From Aliamphritea hakodatensis (GTDB lineage Bacteria > Pseudomonadota > Gammaproteobacteria > Pseudomonadales > Balneatricaceae), in assembly GCF_024347195.1 (NCBI RefSeq), contig NZ_AP025281.1:3534001-3598000 (forward strand): DNA of 64,000 bases, written 5' to 3'. The notes beneath the pieces are model-generated. The model saw only the letters and a list, made by a program, of their open reading frames with translations, made no database searches and was not told where the DNA came from. Positions 43,098 to 52,577 of the stretch are shown here, piece after piece; position 1 is the first letter of the stretch; every line of letters starts with the position of its first letter. Both the position numbers and the translations under genes were made by a program.

Positions 43098-44933
43098 CTA
43101 ATTATCAGAGGGTAACGATCCGGGAGTCCGGTACAGTTTCTGCAAAGTGCTGTACTGCCTGACCCAGTGACTGCGGCGCGCCTTACGGGGCAGCTCGTCC
43201 AGTGCTTTCTTAGCAGCAGCAACGGTTTCAAACTCACCGTACACCAGCACATAGAAAAGACCGGCGTCCCGCTGGGTGCGGTAGAAATGCCAGCCATCCA
43301 CATCCGTCAGCCCCACCCGGCGGATATATTTTTCCATGCCTTCTTTATATTCACCGTTGGTCAGCTGGATAACGTAACGACCGGAAGGCTGCTGCATCAG
43401 CCAGTTATCCGCTTCCATCCCGTAAGGGCCGGGTTCTTTCTCCAGCACCGGAGGGACCGGATTCACGACAGAAACTGCAGGCTCACTTTCGGTTAACGAT
43501 ACGGCTGCAGCCGGCTCAGCCTCTGAGGCGTCTGATTCCGACGGGGTCGCCGTCACAGTCACTTCATCCACCGCCGGTTCAGGCAAGGTTACCTTTGTGG
43601 CGCTGGCCGCCGGCGGCTGTGATTCGGTGACCTGAGAAATGGCGTCGGCATCTATCTGCACTGAGGCCAGCGTCAGTGTTTCATCTGCGACATCAGTATT
43701 CGTCTTAACAGCAGACGTTTCACCGGTGACCGTCTGCTCGAGTATTTCACTGCGCAGCGGTTCTTTATCCGCAGCAGCGATAATATCTGTTCGGGGATCA
43801 GACACTGATGTTTCAGACACAGTCAACGCTGCGGCCTGAGCCTGCGCAACCGATGTATCCGGCTGCGCCTCTGCCGGCGTTGTTCCGTCCGGAACAGTAA
43901 CGACAAAATTATTCTCCGCCGACGGTACCGGCGCAGTCGGAGTAAGTGCTTTATCCGGTTCGGGGGAGCTGTCTGTAGCCGCCACAGCCTCAGCCGCTGC
44001 CGGCTGTACTTCAGGCTTAGTTTCAGGAGCCGTTTCGGCGATGAGGCCCTGAACCTCCGCCTTAACCTCCGGCGACATCTCAGCCAGAATCTGTTCACGT
44101 AATGACTTGGCTGAATAATTACCCGCGTTTATGGCCTCATCCACCAGCATCAGCGCTTTTGTTAAATCACGGGAAACACCCTGACCGCTGAAATACACCA
44201 GCGCCAGATTCTGTTTGGCAGACACATTGCCCTGATCAGCAGAACGCTGGTACCAGCGAACACTGTCCTGAGGATCAATTTCCGCCAGCATGACCCCTAA
44301 AGCCATCTGGGCGTTATGGTTGCCACCTTCCGCGGACTTCCGAATCCAGTGCTGTGCCTGAACTCGGTCGGCTTTAACGCCGCGGCCTTCAAAAAACAGC
44401 GTTCCCAAACGCAACTGCGCATCCGGCAACCCCTGAGCGGCCGCACGTTTATACCAGGCATACGCCTGCTGGAGATTCTGTTTAACGCCATAGCCGCCTT
44501 CATACATAGCACCTAAGCTACGCTGGGCTTTCGCGTGATGGGCCTGAGCGGCCTGTGTATACCAACGGACAGCCTGCTGGTTATCCTGCTCCACACCCTG
44601 ACCTAGCTGGTACGCCAGTGCCAGCCGGTAGGACGCTTCAGCGTGACCATTCTCAGCAGCAATCTTGTCCCAGAAAATGCCCCGCTGATCGCCCGCGGCA
44701 CTGCCTTTCTGGTAATAGATTGTTGCCAGAATAAATGCCGCCCGGGCATCATTCTGTTCAGCCAGCCCCTGGCATGACTGCTGAGCGGCCACTAAATCCC
44801 GCTCAGAATATGACTGGTAACAATCAGCTTGTTGCGCCGCTTCCAGCGACAAAGGCAGTCCACACACCAATGGAATCATCCAGGAGGAAGACGGCTTAAA
44901 CATCCGTTGTATAGCAACTTTAATAGCAGCCAT
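43098..44933 (-). CDS. Secreted SEL1-repeat protein with long linker and SPOR domain (3 of 3)
   Basis: The largest paralogue, 611 residues. An N-terminal signal peptide or anchor (about residues 12-33) is followed by at least six SEL1 repeats to about residue 275 (YRLALAYQLGQGVEQDNQQA, RSLGAMYEGGYGVKQNLQQA, LRLGTLFFEGRGVKADRVQA). A low-complexity linker of about 210 residues rich in Ala, Thr, Glu, Val and Pro comes next, and the SPOR domain lies at about 505-600 (NWLMQQPSGRYVIQLTNGEY, FYVLVYGEFETVAAAKKALD). The flexible linker could span the periplasm from membrane to peptidoglycan. It is the upstream gene of the three. Confidence 0.88.
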   Translation of the reverse strand: MAAIKVAIQRMFKPSSSWMIPLVCGLPLSLEAAQQADCYQSYSERDLVAAQQSCQGLAEQNDARAAFILATIYYQKGSAAGDQRGIFWDKIAAENGHAEASYRLALAYQLGQGVEQDNQQAVRWYTQAAQAHHAKAQRSLGAMYEGGYGVKQNLQQAYAWYKRAAAQGLPDAQLRLGTLFFEGRGVKADRVQAQHWIRKSAEGGNHNAQMALGVMLAEIDPQDSVRWYQRSADQGNVSAKQNLALVYFSGQGVSRDLTKALMLVDEAINAGNYSAKSLREQILAEMSPEVKAEVQGLIAETAPETKPEVQPAAAEAVAATDSSPEPDKALTPTAPVPSAENNFVVTVPDGTTPAEAQPDTSVAQAQAAALTVSETSVSDPRTDIIAAADKEPLRSEILEQTVTGETSAVKTNTDVADETLTLASVQIDADAISQVTESQPPAASATKVTLPEPAVDEVTVTATPSESDASEAEPAAAVSLTESEPAVSVVNPVPPVLEKEPGPYGMEADNWLMQQPSGRYVIQLTNGEYKEGMEKYIRRVGLTDVDGWHFYRTQRDAGLFYVLVYGEFETVAAAKKALDELPRKARRSHWVRQYSTLQKLYRTPGSLPSDN

Positions 44934-45293
44934 TGATCATTTCCGTATTACTGTTCAGTTTTTATCATCAGTGATGATAACCGGTACAACCAAAATGAAA
45001 GCTTAAGGCATGATTATCAGCCCGGCTGATAGTATATCCCTACCTCAAAAATCATCATCCGGGAACTGTTGCAGATAACCGACATAAAAAGTCGGTGTAC
45101 CGATTATTCATCAATCACTTAGCACAGCACCGGACATCAGAACGGATAATACCACAAGAGGTAAATAGAAGGTGAATGGCGGTTAACGGCATATGACCAA
45201 ATAGTCATCAGGCCGGCGTAAAAGCACAAAAAAACGGCTCCGCAACAGATACACACTCTGACAAACATTGCCGGAGAAGCCCGTCCTGGATTG
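44934..45293. other. Gap between trmH and the SEL1-SPOR genes
   Basis: A 360-base AT-rich gap, expected to contain the leftward promoter of the SEL1-SPOR series. No convincing ORF, terminator or known RNA was seen. Confidence 0.4.
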
Positions 45294-45992
45294 TTACCAC
45301 TGACGCAACGGCGCCTGACCCAGGCGAACCTGCTCATACCAGCCGGCAGGATCAAGCAACTCAAAAGCGTCATTTACCGGCGGGTATTCCAACCCGTTGC
45401 TATGGCAATATTTCGCCAGATCCGGATAGCCCCAGGCAAACAGGGTATCGTTAAATACGTCAGCGGCAATCCGGCGCTGATCATACATGCCAGCTTGCAA
45501 ACGCTGATTCTGCGCTTCAATAAGAATAATGCCTGCTGCGGTGGAAACGTTCAGCGAAGCCACCATGCCCATCATCGGGATCAGAATATGCTCATCGGCC
45601 AGTGCTGCGGCTTCATCACTGACCCCGTCTTTCTCAGAGCCCATCAGAAATGCACAGGGTTGCGTGTAATCCAGGCTGCGGTAATCAACAGCCCGGTCTG
45701 AAAAATGTGCGGCATATACCTGCATACCCCGGGCTTTTACAGAACTGATCGCCGCTTCACAGTCAGTATATACATGGTTTTTTACCCAGCGGTCACTGCC
45801 CTGGGTGGTGCCGCGAAAACGGTACCCTTCCTTAGGTTCCACACTGTGAATCTCACCGATACCCACCGCATCCGCCGTACGGACCAGAGCGGCGGTGTTT
45901 CGGGCTTTATGCACCTGATCGGTAATCAGCGTCATATCCGGCTGACGGCGATTCAGCGTAGCAATTAATTTGTCGCGACGTTCAGGGGTCAT
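45294..45992 (-). CDS. trmH: tRNA (guanosine(18)-2'-O)-methyltransferase
   Basis: SPOUT-class methyltransferase modifying G18 in the tRNA D-loop. The 232 residues match TrmH (229 in E. coli). Motif 1 is HKARNTAALVRTADAVGIGE, motif 2 CAFLMGSEKDGVSDEAAALA, motif 3 IPMMGMVASLNVSTAAGIIL, the knot residues that bind SAM. The second ATG, at 45992, follows GGGA with good spacing and is preferred over the ATG at 46004. It is divergent from the prephenate dehydratase gene. Confidence 0.96.
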   Translation of the reverse strand: MTPERRDKLIATLNRRQPDMTLITDQVHKARNTAALVRTADAVGIGEIHSVEPKEGYRFRGTTQGSDRWVKNHVYTDCEAAISSVKARGMQVYAAHFSDRAVDYRSLDYTQPCAFLMGSEKDGVSDEAAALADEHILIPMMGMVASLNVSTAAGIILIEAQNQRLQAGMYDQRRIAADVFNDTLFAWGYPDLAKYCHSNGLEYPPVNDAFELLDPAGWYEQVRLGQAPLRQW

Positions 45993-46161
45993 ATCCGTTC
46001 CCATAGCAAAGACCAGTCACCGGCCGGCAATAGTCACACCGGCTGAAATGGCGCACATAATAGCAAAATTACCGGCATGCCCGCGGCAAACTGTGCCATA
46101 ATTGGCGCCCTTATTTTTACAAGATACATTTTTCCAAACACACCAGAAACGGAATCCCCCA

Positions 46162-47028
46162 ATGTCGCAACTGCCGAACATCATTGCCTATCAGGGCGTC
46201 GAAGGCGCCTATTCACATCTGTCCTGCCGCCATGTTTATCCGAACATGACTGCCAGGGCCTGTGGCTCTTTTGTGGATGCAATGTTTATGGTCGAGCGCG
46301 GCGAAGCAAAACTGGCGATGATTCCGATGGAAAACTCCACCGCCGGCCGCGTAGAAGAGATTTACCGTTTGATGCCCAAAACCCAGCTGCATATTATCGG
46401 CGAACACTATGAGCCGGTGAATCACTGCCTGCTGGGCCTGAAAGGCACCGACATCAGCCAGCTGAAAACCATCTCTTCTCACCCACAGGCGCTGGCCCAG
46501 TGTCACGACAACATCCGTCACCTGGGGCTGGAAGAAATAGCCGGGCTGGACACTGCCGGTTCCGCATTTGAACTGTCGCAGAACCCGGAACCGACCCACG
46601 CTTCAATCGCCTCAAGCCTGGCCGCTGAACTGTATAATCTGGATGTGCTGCAGGAAAACTTTCAGGACGTTGACGGTAACACCACCCGTTTCCTGATCCT
46701 GTCCAAAGAACAGGGCATGCCGGCTCTGGAAACTGAAAAAACCTACATCACCTCACTGATGTTCACCGTACGGAATATTCCTGCGGCGCTGTATAAAGCC
46801 CTTGGCGGCTTCGCCACCAACGGCATCAACATGGTGAAACTGGAAAGCTACATGGGTAGCGGCGCCACTAAAGGCACCAGCTTCCATCTGGATGTGGAAG
46901 GTCATCCGGATGAACGCTTTATGCGCTACGCCCTGCAGGAACTGGACTTCTTCACCAAGGAAGTCCGTAATCTGGGCACCTACGAAGCCCATCCGTTCCG
47001 TGCTGAAAACCGGCCGCTGCCGGAATAA
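46162..47028 (+). CDS. pheA: Prephenate dehydratase (monofunctional, with ACT domain)
   Basis: Converts prephenate to phenylpyruvate in phenylalanine synthesis. 288 residues: a PDT domain at about 5-185 (IAYQGVEGAYSHLSCRHVYP, ENSTAGRVEEIYRL, SSHPQALAQC, and DVDGNTTRFLIL containing the key Thr-Arg-Phe) and a C-terminal ACT domain (KALGGFATNGINMVKLESYM) for phenylalanine feedback. There is no chorismate mutase part, unlike E. coli PheA. CGGAA precedes the ATG at 46162; the open frame back to 46102 is probably leader. Confidence 0.95.
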   Translation: MSQLPNIIAYQGVEGAYSHLSCRHVYPNMTARACGSFVDAMFMVERGEAKLAMIPMENSTAGRVEEIYRLMPKTQLHIIGEHYEPVNHCLLGLKGTDISQLKTISSHPQALAQCHDNIRHLGLEEIAGLDTAGSAFELSQNPEPTHASIASSLAAELYNLDVLQENFQDVDGNTTRFLILSKEQGMPALETEKTYITSLMFTVRNIPAALYKALGGFATNGINMVKLESYMGSGATKGTSFHLDVEGHPDERFMRYALQELDFFTKEVRNLGTYEAHPFRAENRPLPE

Positions 47029-47058
47029 CAACCACCGCTACCCGGTAACTGAACATCC

Positions 47059-47083
47059 AGCCTCCTGAACAGGGGGCTTTTTT
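47059..47083 (+). terminator. Terminator of the prephenate dehydratase gene
   Basis: AGCCTCCT pairs with AGGGGGCT (one G-T wobble) around GAAC and is followed by six T. Confidence 0.8.
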
Positions 47084-47158
47084 ATGCCCGCTCTTCACCG
47101 GCTTTTGACATCCGCCTCACTAGGCTGTGCCAAAACACAGTCAACTGAGGACAATCAG

Positions 47159-47902
47159 ATGCGCAAAACCATGTTGCTACTTCCACTGCTGGGGGTAGCT
47201 GCTGCCGGTGTGCAGGCAGAGGAAAATGAATCCAGCTTTGCTCTGGGAATCGGCGTTGCCAGTGAAGACAGCATTTATAAAGGTGTTGGCACCGAAACGG
47301 AAGCGCTTCCCTTTTTCAGCTACGAAAACGGCAGCTTTTACATTCAGGGCCCGGAAGCCGGATATTACATCATCGATAATGATGACTTTAAAATCGGCGC
47401 ACTGGCCCGTTACCGGACTGATGGCTACAAGGCCAGCGACAGCTCGGACCTGAAAGGTATGGACGAACGTAAAGGCGCCTTCGAACTGGGTATTACCGCC
47501 TCATACGACACCGACTACGGTGAATGGTCTGCCACCTTTGCTGCTGATGCCAGCAGCGAGCACGAAGGCAATGAAATCGAACTGGGCTGGGAAAAAAGCT
47601 TTCCCGTATCTGCCAAATGGTCGGTCACCCCGGAAGCATCGGTCAGCTACCGCAGCGATGATCTGAACAACTATTACTACGGCGTCAAAGCCAGCGAAGC
47701 CACCGTAAACCGTGCCGCTTATACCGCTGATGCAGATACAGTGTACGAGATTGGTATCAGTGCGATGTATCAGATTGATCAGCAGCAAATGATCCGGGTG
47801 GGCGCCAGCTACACCAGTTACGGCGATGAAATTGCTGACAGCAGCATCGTTGAAGACGACAAGAGCACCAGCGTAAGCCTGCTGTACATGTACCGCTTTT
47901 AA
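47159..47902 (+). CDS. MipA/OmpV-family outer membrane protein
   Basis: A 247-residue predicted beta-barrel. The signal peptide is about residues 1-19 (MLLLPLLGVAAAGVQAEE). The mature part alternates polar and hydrophobic residues, as in the MipA/OmpV family (FALGIGVASEDSIYKGVGTE, FELGITASYDTDYGEWSATF), and ends in YMYRF, with the terminal Phe needed for outer-membrane insertion. GAGG eight bases before the ATG at 47159 fixes the start. Members are scaffolds or osmo-regulated porin-like proteins. It is flanked by terminators on both sides, so it is transcribed alone. Confidence 0.9.
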   Translation: MRKTMLLLPLLGVAAAGVQAEENESSFALGIGVASEDSIYKGVGTETEALPFFSYENGSFYIQGPEAGYYIIDNDDFKIGALARYRTDGYKASDSSDLKGMDERKGAFELGITASYDTDYGEWSATFAADASSEHEGNEIELGWEKSFPVSAKWSVTPEASVSYRSDDLNNYYYGVKASEATVNRAAYTADADTVYEIGISAMYQIDQQQMIRVGASYTSYGDEIADSSIVEDDKSTSVSLLYMYRF

Positions 47903-47935
47903 AATACAGATCAAGTCAATTTCCCTGACGATATT

Positions 47936-47957
47936 GCCCGCCTCCGCGGGCTTTTTT
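47936..47957 (+). terminator. Intrinsic terminator after the MipA-like gene
   Basis: GCCCGC/GCGGGC with a short loop followed by six T. Confidence 0.9.
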
Positions 47958-48032
47958 ATGATTGCCTTTACCCCCGGTTCACATTTTCCGGGCCATAATT
48001 AAGGACGTTAACTTTCCCAGCGGATAATCACC

Positions 48033-48713
48033 ATGCGTGTACTGATAGTAGAGGATAATCAGGATCTGGCAGCCAATCTGACCGACTATCTGGAACTGAA
48101 AAACTGTATAACAGACTGGGCCGGCAATGGCCGGCAGGCACTGAACCTGACCGAACACGCCACTTACGATGTCATCGTGCTGGATATCATGATGCCGGTA
48201 CTCAATGGTCTGGAAGTATGCCGTCAGTTGCGTGAACAGCACCGGCAAATACCGATCCTCTTCCTGACCGCCAGAGACACACTGGATGACAAAATTGAAG
48301 GCTTTTCCGTCGGCGGGGATGACTACCTTGTTAAGCCCTTCGCCATGGAAGAACTCTATCTGCGGCTGGACGCACTCTGTAAGCGCCGCCCCCGGCAACA
48401 GGCCGACTGCCTGCAGGTCGCCGACCTGATCATGGACCTCACCAGCCAGGAAGTCACCCGGGCAGGCAAGCCGTTAAAACTCAACCGCTCCTGCCTGAAA
48501 CTGTTACAGCACCTGATGCAGCGATCCCCGGACGTAGTCAGCCGGGAAGCCCTGAGCCGCACCCTGTGGGGCAACGATGTGCCGGATCAGGACGTTCTGC
48601 GCAGCCACCTTTACCATCTGCGCACCGCCATTGATAAACCCTTCAGTACCCAGCTACTCCACACCGTCTACGGTGTGGGTTTTCGCCTCTCTGATACGGC
48701 ACCGGAAAAATAA
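48033..48713 (+). CDS. OmpR-family response regulator (efflux locus, first)
   Basis: A 226-residue response regulator. In the receiver domain, D51 (VLDIMMP) is the phosphorylation site and K101 (DYLVKPFA) the conserved lysine; a Trans_reg_C winged helix fills about residues 128-220 (LLHTVYGVGFRLS). It lies seven bases upstream of a histidine kinase gene, followed by an RND efflux set. It is clearly related to the regulator at 55753-56427 (both have TARDTLDDK and KPFAxEEL), so the locus has two similar regulators for one visible kinase. Confidence 0.95.
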   Translation: MRVLIVEDNQDLAANLTDYLELKNCITDWAGNGRQALNLTEHATYDVIVLDIMMPVLNGLEVCRQLREQHRQIPILFLTARDTLDDKIEGFSVGGDDYLVKPFAMEELYLRLDALCKRRPRQQADCLQVADLIMDLTSQEVTRAGKPLKLNRSCLKLLQHLMQRSPDVVSREALSRTLWGNDVPDQDVLRSHLYHLRTAIDKPFSTQLLHTVYGVGFRLSDTAPEK

Positions 48714-48719
48714 CCCGTG

Positions 48720-49943
48720 ATGATAAAAAGCCTTAAAACCCGCATGATTCTGGCCTTTTCCGGCTTCAGTATTTTGCTGGCACTGTTTTACTGGGGCCTG
48801 CTGGCCTTATTCCTGCTGTTTTCTGAGGATACGATTTTTAATCAGCAAGTGGGAATCGAGCTGAAACGACAACAGACCTACTACCTGCAGCGGGGTAAGT
48901 TTGATCAACTCCCCACCGGGATGAGCATCTACCTGGGTGAGGAAATCAACAGCCACCCGGACGCAGACACAATCATCCGCATGCCCCCCGGCATTGATGA
49001 ACTCGAAGAGCTGAACCTGCATGTGGCCAACACTACCTTTCAGTCAAAGCCTCTGTACATTGTATATAACGTCAGAAATCAGGACATTGATCATGACAGC
49101 CTGAACTGGTTTAACCAGATAGGATTGATTGTCTTTATGATCGTCTCCATTACCGGAGCCGGCGTCGGCATTCTGATGGGCCGCCGGACAGCCCGGCCAA
49201 TACTGCGCCTGGACGAACGGATTCAGGGGCTGGAAAAAAATGCACAGTTCGGCGAAACAGCCAGCTTCGGGCCCGACGAAATCGGCCGTCTGGCTCACTC
49301 CTTTGCGGAAGCTTATGACCGCAGTCAGCAGTTTTTAATCCGCGAAAAACGCTTTACCCGAGAAGTATCCCACGAACTGCGCACCCCCACCGCTGTCATT
49401 CGCGGTGCTCTGGATATTCTGGAAGTTCAGCCGGATAACCCTGCCGCCCTGCAGCGGATACGCCGGGCCAATAATAAAACCCAGCAGCTGATCGAAACCT
49501 TCCTGTTACTGGGCCGGGAAGAAAATCTCAGCCTGTCCGATGAGTTTCTGGACAGCGAATACGTCTGCACTATGCTGGCCGAACAACACCAGAAAAACAC
49601 CTCGGTGCCCATCAGCTTTGAACAGACAGAAGACCCGCAACTGCAGATTCTGCCCCCCCTGTTTATGGTGCTGCTCAACAACCTGCTGGAAAACGCCATT
49701 CGCCACACCACTGAAGGTGAGATCCGTATCAGCCTGAATAAACAACAGCTGACCGTCGCCGACACCGGCAGCGGCTTCCCGCCGGACATGCTGCCACAGC
49801 TTGGTCAGGCGTATCTGGAAGGCAGCAGTGGGCAGGGGCTGGGATTATCCATCGTGGTAAGAATCTGCCAGCAATTCGGCTGGTCAGTCAAAGTGGATTC
49901 CGAAACAGGCAACGGCAGCCGGGTACATATACTGTTTTCTTAA
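48720..49943 (+). CDS. Membrane sensor histidine kinase
   Basis: Partner kinase of the preceding regulator; about 407 residues. One membrane segment lies near residues 10-35 and a second near 138-160 (IGLIVFMIVSITGAGVGILM), with a periplasmic sensor region of about 100 residues between them. A HAMP-like segment follows (RRTARPILRLDERIQGLEKN). His218 in REVSHELRTPTAVIRGALDI is the phosphate acceptor. The ATPase boxes are NLLENAIRHTTEG, DTGSGFPP and GQGLGLSIV. The start could also be GTG at 48717. The inducing signal is unknown; the downstream pump suggests a membrane-active or toxic compound. Confidence 0.94.
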   Translation: MIKSLKTRMILAFSGFSILLALFYWGLLALFLLFSEDTIFNQQVGIELKRQQTYYLQRGKFDQLPTGMSIYLGEEINSHPDADTIIRMPPGIDELEELNLHVANTTFQSKPLYIVYNVRNQDIDHDSLNWFNQIGLIVFMIVSITGAGVGILMGRRTARPILRLDERIQGLEKNAQFGETASFGPDEIGRLAHSFAEAYDRSQQFLIREKRFTREVSHELRTPTAVIRGALDILEVQPDNPAALQRIRRANNKTQQLIETFLLLGREENLSLSDEFLDSEYVCTMLAEQHQKNTSVPISFEQTEDPQLQILPPLFMVLLNNLLENAIRHTTEGEIRISLNKQQLTVADTGSGFPPDMLPQLGQAYLEGSSGQGLGLSIVVRICQQFGWSVKVDSETGNGSRVHILFS

Positions 49944-50004
49944 CCACTTTTTGAAACACTGGCGCGTATAACTGTGACATCTGAAACAAACCGACTGAAA
50001 CCTG

Positions 50005-51387
50005 ATGTCCAGACACACAAATACTCACCGCGCCGGTGTTCTCCTGACCACACTGGTTCTGTCAGCCTGCAGCAGCCTGCAGCCTTCTCAGGATGAGCGT
50101 ACCGCGCAGGCACTGGCGGTACCTGCCCAGTGGCAGGAAAACAGCCCCACCCCGCAACAACCGCTGACCAGCCAACTGCTTGATCTGATCGGTGATCCCG
50201 GTCTCGGGACGCTGATCAGACAAACGCTGGCGGCTAATTATGACCTGCGCCAGACCGCCCTCCGCTTACAGGAACAGCGGCTGGTGAGCCATAAAGAGGC
50301 AGGCGCAACACTGCCGGAGCTGAACCTCAACCTGAACTCAGACCGTAAAAAAGACGCCGCCACCAGCCATGCCCTGTCGCTGGACCTGAGCTGGGAAGCC
50401 GACGTCTGGGGCCGGCTGGCCGACCGCAGCCAGGCAGCCGATGCCACCACTGAATCTCTCGAACTGGACTATCGCGCCGCCAGAGACTCACTGGCTGCCC
50501 GCACCATTCAGGGCTGGCTGGATATTCAGATGCGTGCCCGGATCATTAACGCCGAAAGCCAGTGGCTGAACAGCCTGGAAGATACCGAAGGCGTCATTCA
50601 GGAGCGTTTTCTTAGCGGCCTCGACGGCAGCAACTCGCTGGCGGACCTTGAAGCTGCCCGGGCGAATGCCGCACTGACCCGTGCCAGCCTGGCTGCCCGG
50701 CAGCAAAATCAGGCGAATGCATGGCGTCAGCTGGCTGCACTGCAGGGCACCGCCGGCACCGACAAACTGGTCGCCACACTGCCCCTGTCGGCGACAATCC
50801 CGTCCGTCAGCAATCCCCCTGCCCGCTTACCCGCTGACGTCCTGGCAAACCGGCCGGACCTGCAGGCAGCCCTGCTAAGTATTGACGCTGCTGATGCACT
50901 GGCCCGCGCCAGTCACAAGCAACTGTTACCCAGCTTTAACCTCACCGCCAGCCTGAGCAATTCAGCCGGAAACCTGGGTGATCTGCTATCAGGCTCCACC
51001 GCCTGGAGCCTGCTTGGCCAGCTTACCGCTCCGCTGTTTAATGCGGGCCGCCTGAAAGCAGATGCAGAAATCGCTGACCTGCAGGCAGAACGCAGTTACC
51101 TCAGCTACCAGCAGGCCCTGCTCACTGCCGTTAATGAAGTGGAAACCGCGCTGGGACAGGAAACCTCACTGGCCGAACAGCAAACCCAGCTGCAGGCAGC
51201 GGTACAGCACTCTGAAGCCAGCCTTGAGCACTATCAGGCCCGCTACCGCAGCGGTCTGAATGACATTCTGGATCTGCTGACCGCCCAGCAAAACGCCTTT
51301 AACAACCGCATCCGGCTTCTTGAGATTCAACAGGCCCGGCTGACCAACCGCATTACGCTGGGGCTGGCACTGGGCATGGGAGTATAA
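50005..51387 (+). CDS. RND efflux outer-membrane factor, NodT-type lipoprotein
   Basis: A TolC-like channel of 460 residues. The lipobox LVLSAC gives lipidated Cys22. Two OEP repeats follow, at about 60-245 and 270-455 (NRPDLQAALLSIDAADALAR at the second repeat; YRSGLNDILDLLTAQQNAFN near the end). It would connect the pump to the cell exterior. It is the first gene of the efflux trio and the adaptor gene begins two bases after its stop, so they are co-transcribed. Confidence 0.94.
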   Translation: MSRHTNTHRAGVLLTTLVLSACSSLQPSQDERTAQALAVPAQWQENSPTPQQPLTSQLLDLIGDPGLGTLIRQTLAANYDLRQTALRLQEQRLVSHKEAGATLPELNLNLNSDRKKDAATSHALSLDLSWEADVWGRLADRSQAADATTESLELDYRAARDSLAARTIQGWLDIQMRARIINAESQWLNSLEDTEGVIQERFLSGLDGSNSLADLEAARANAALTRASLAARQQNQANAWRQLAALQGTAGTDKLVATLPLSATIPSVSNPPARLPADVLANRPDLQAALLSIDAADALARASHKQLLPSFNLTASLSNSAGNLGDLLSGSTAWSLLGQLTAPLFNAGRLKADAEIADLQAERSYLSYQQALLTAVNEVETALGQETSLAEQQTQLQAAVQHSEASLEHYQARYRSGLNDILDLLTAQQNAFNNRIRLLEIQQARLTNRITLGLALGMGV

Positions 51388-51389
51388 TC

Positions 51390-52577
51390 ATGACACTGAA
51401 ACAACACCGCAAAACCATTTTATATACGGTCCTCGCGTTTATCACCGTGCCCACCGCACTCGTCTACACCAACTATGCCGTCAGCAATCAGCCGGAGCCG
51501 GTACGTCAGGAACAGGCTGTTCCGGCCCCACGGGTGACGGTTCTGCCGGTCACGGCTACCACCTACCGAAGTCAGATTCAGGCATTCGGAGAAGTGCAGG
51601 CCACCGATCAGATCAGTCTGAAAACCGAAGTCAGTGGCAGAGTGATCTGGCGCAACCCGGCATTTGTTGCCGGCGGGCTGATACCAAAAGACGCAGAGCT
51701 TATCCGCATCGACCCCACCGGCTATAAGGCCCGGCTGGCCAGCGCCCGGCAAACACTGGCGGAAGCCAGACTGGCACTGCAGCAGGAACAGCGGCAAAAA
51801 GAACAGGCGCTGCAGGACTGGAAACGGGCCGGTATCAGCGAAAAACCCAGCCCTCTGTTGCTGCGTGAACCGCAGCTTACCGCGGCCAGTGCCCGTCACA
51901 GCGCGGCCCAGGCGGCTGTGAGTGAAGCCCGCCGTAATCTGGCCCAAACCCGGATCAAGGCCCCGGCCGACAGCCTGATTACCGAACGGCTGACCGCCAC
52001 GGGCAGCTACCTTAATCAGGGAGATACCGTTGCCAACCTGCAAACCAGCAACCAGGCGGAGGTCCGTGTGGCACTGTCCGCCAGCCAGTGGCAGCAGTTA
52101 CCTGCTGATCCCCGGGGGGAAGCCGTCGAACTGTTCAGCCGTGACCTGCCCGGCGCTCGCTGGCAGGGAAAAATCGAACGGTTATCCAATAACATCAATG
52201 CAACAACCCGGTTACGGAGCCTGACCATCAGCGTCGAACAGCCACTCAGCCAGCAACAGCCACTGCTGTTCGGCAGCTTTGTTCAGGCTCAGCTCGAAGG
52301 ACAGGCAACCCCGGACCTGTTTGCATTGCCCGCCACCGCACTGACCGCCGACGGTTACCTCTGGTACGTCACCGGCAACACCCTTGAACGGGCCGCCCGC
52401 CCGGTGCTGTTCAGTCACGGCGACACCCTTTACGTCAGCAGAGGCAACCTGCCGGAACAGATCAGCCTGGTGCGTAAACCGGTATCCGGCTATCTGGCCG
52501 GAATGAAAGTACAGGCTGTTGGCGGCGAATCCATCACCCGCACACTGGCCTCAGTCAGCGGGGAGAGCCAGCCATGA
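51390..52577 (+). CDS. RND efflux periplasmic adaptor (membrane fusion protein)
   Basis: A 395-residue HlyD/AcrA-type adaptor. An N-terminal membrane anchor (ILYTVLAFITVPTALVYTNY) is followed by the beta-barrel/lipoyl part (QIQAFGEVQATDQISLKTEV, AELIRIDPTGYKARLASARQ), a helical hairpin and the returning lipoyl half (TRIKAPADSLITERLTATGS). There is no lipobox, so it is anchored by its helix. Its stop overlaps the start of the RND permease gene by four bases, indicating coupling. Confidence 0.93.
   Translation: MTLKQHRKTILYTVLAFITVPTALVYTNYAVSNQPEPVRQEQAVPAPRVTVLPVTATTYRSQIQAFGEVQATDQISLKTEVSGRVIWRNPAFVAGGLIPKDAELIRIDPTGYKARLASARQTLAEARLALQQEQRQKEQALQDWKRAGISEKPSPLLLREPQLTAASARHSAAQAAVSEARRNLAQTRIKAPADSLITERLTATGSYLNQGDTVANLQTSNQAEVRVALSASQWQQLPADPRGEAVELFSRDLPGARWQGKIERLSNNINATTRLRSLTISVEQPLSQQQPLLFGSFVQAQLEGQATPDLFALPATALTADGYLWYVTGNTLERAARPVLFSHGDTLYVSRGNLPEQISLVRKPVSGYLAGMKVQAVGGESITRTLASVSGESQP

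Noticed and set aside
47084..47158. Extended start of the MipA-like protein
   Set aside because: The upstream codons overlap the preceding terminator's end, and the signal peptide and GAGG site place the start at 47159.
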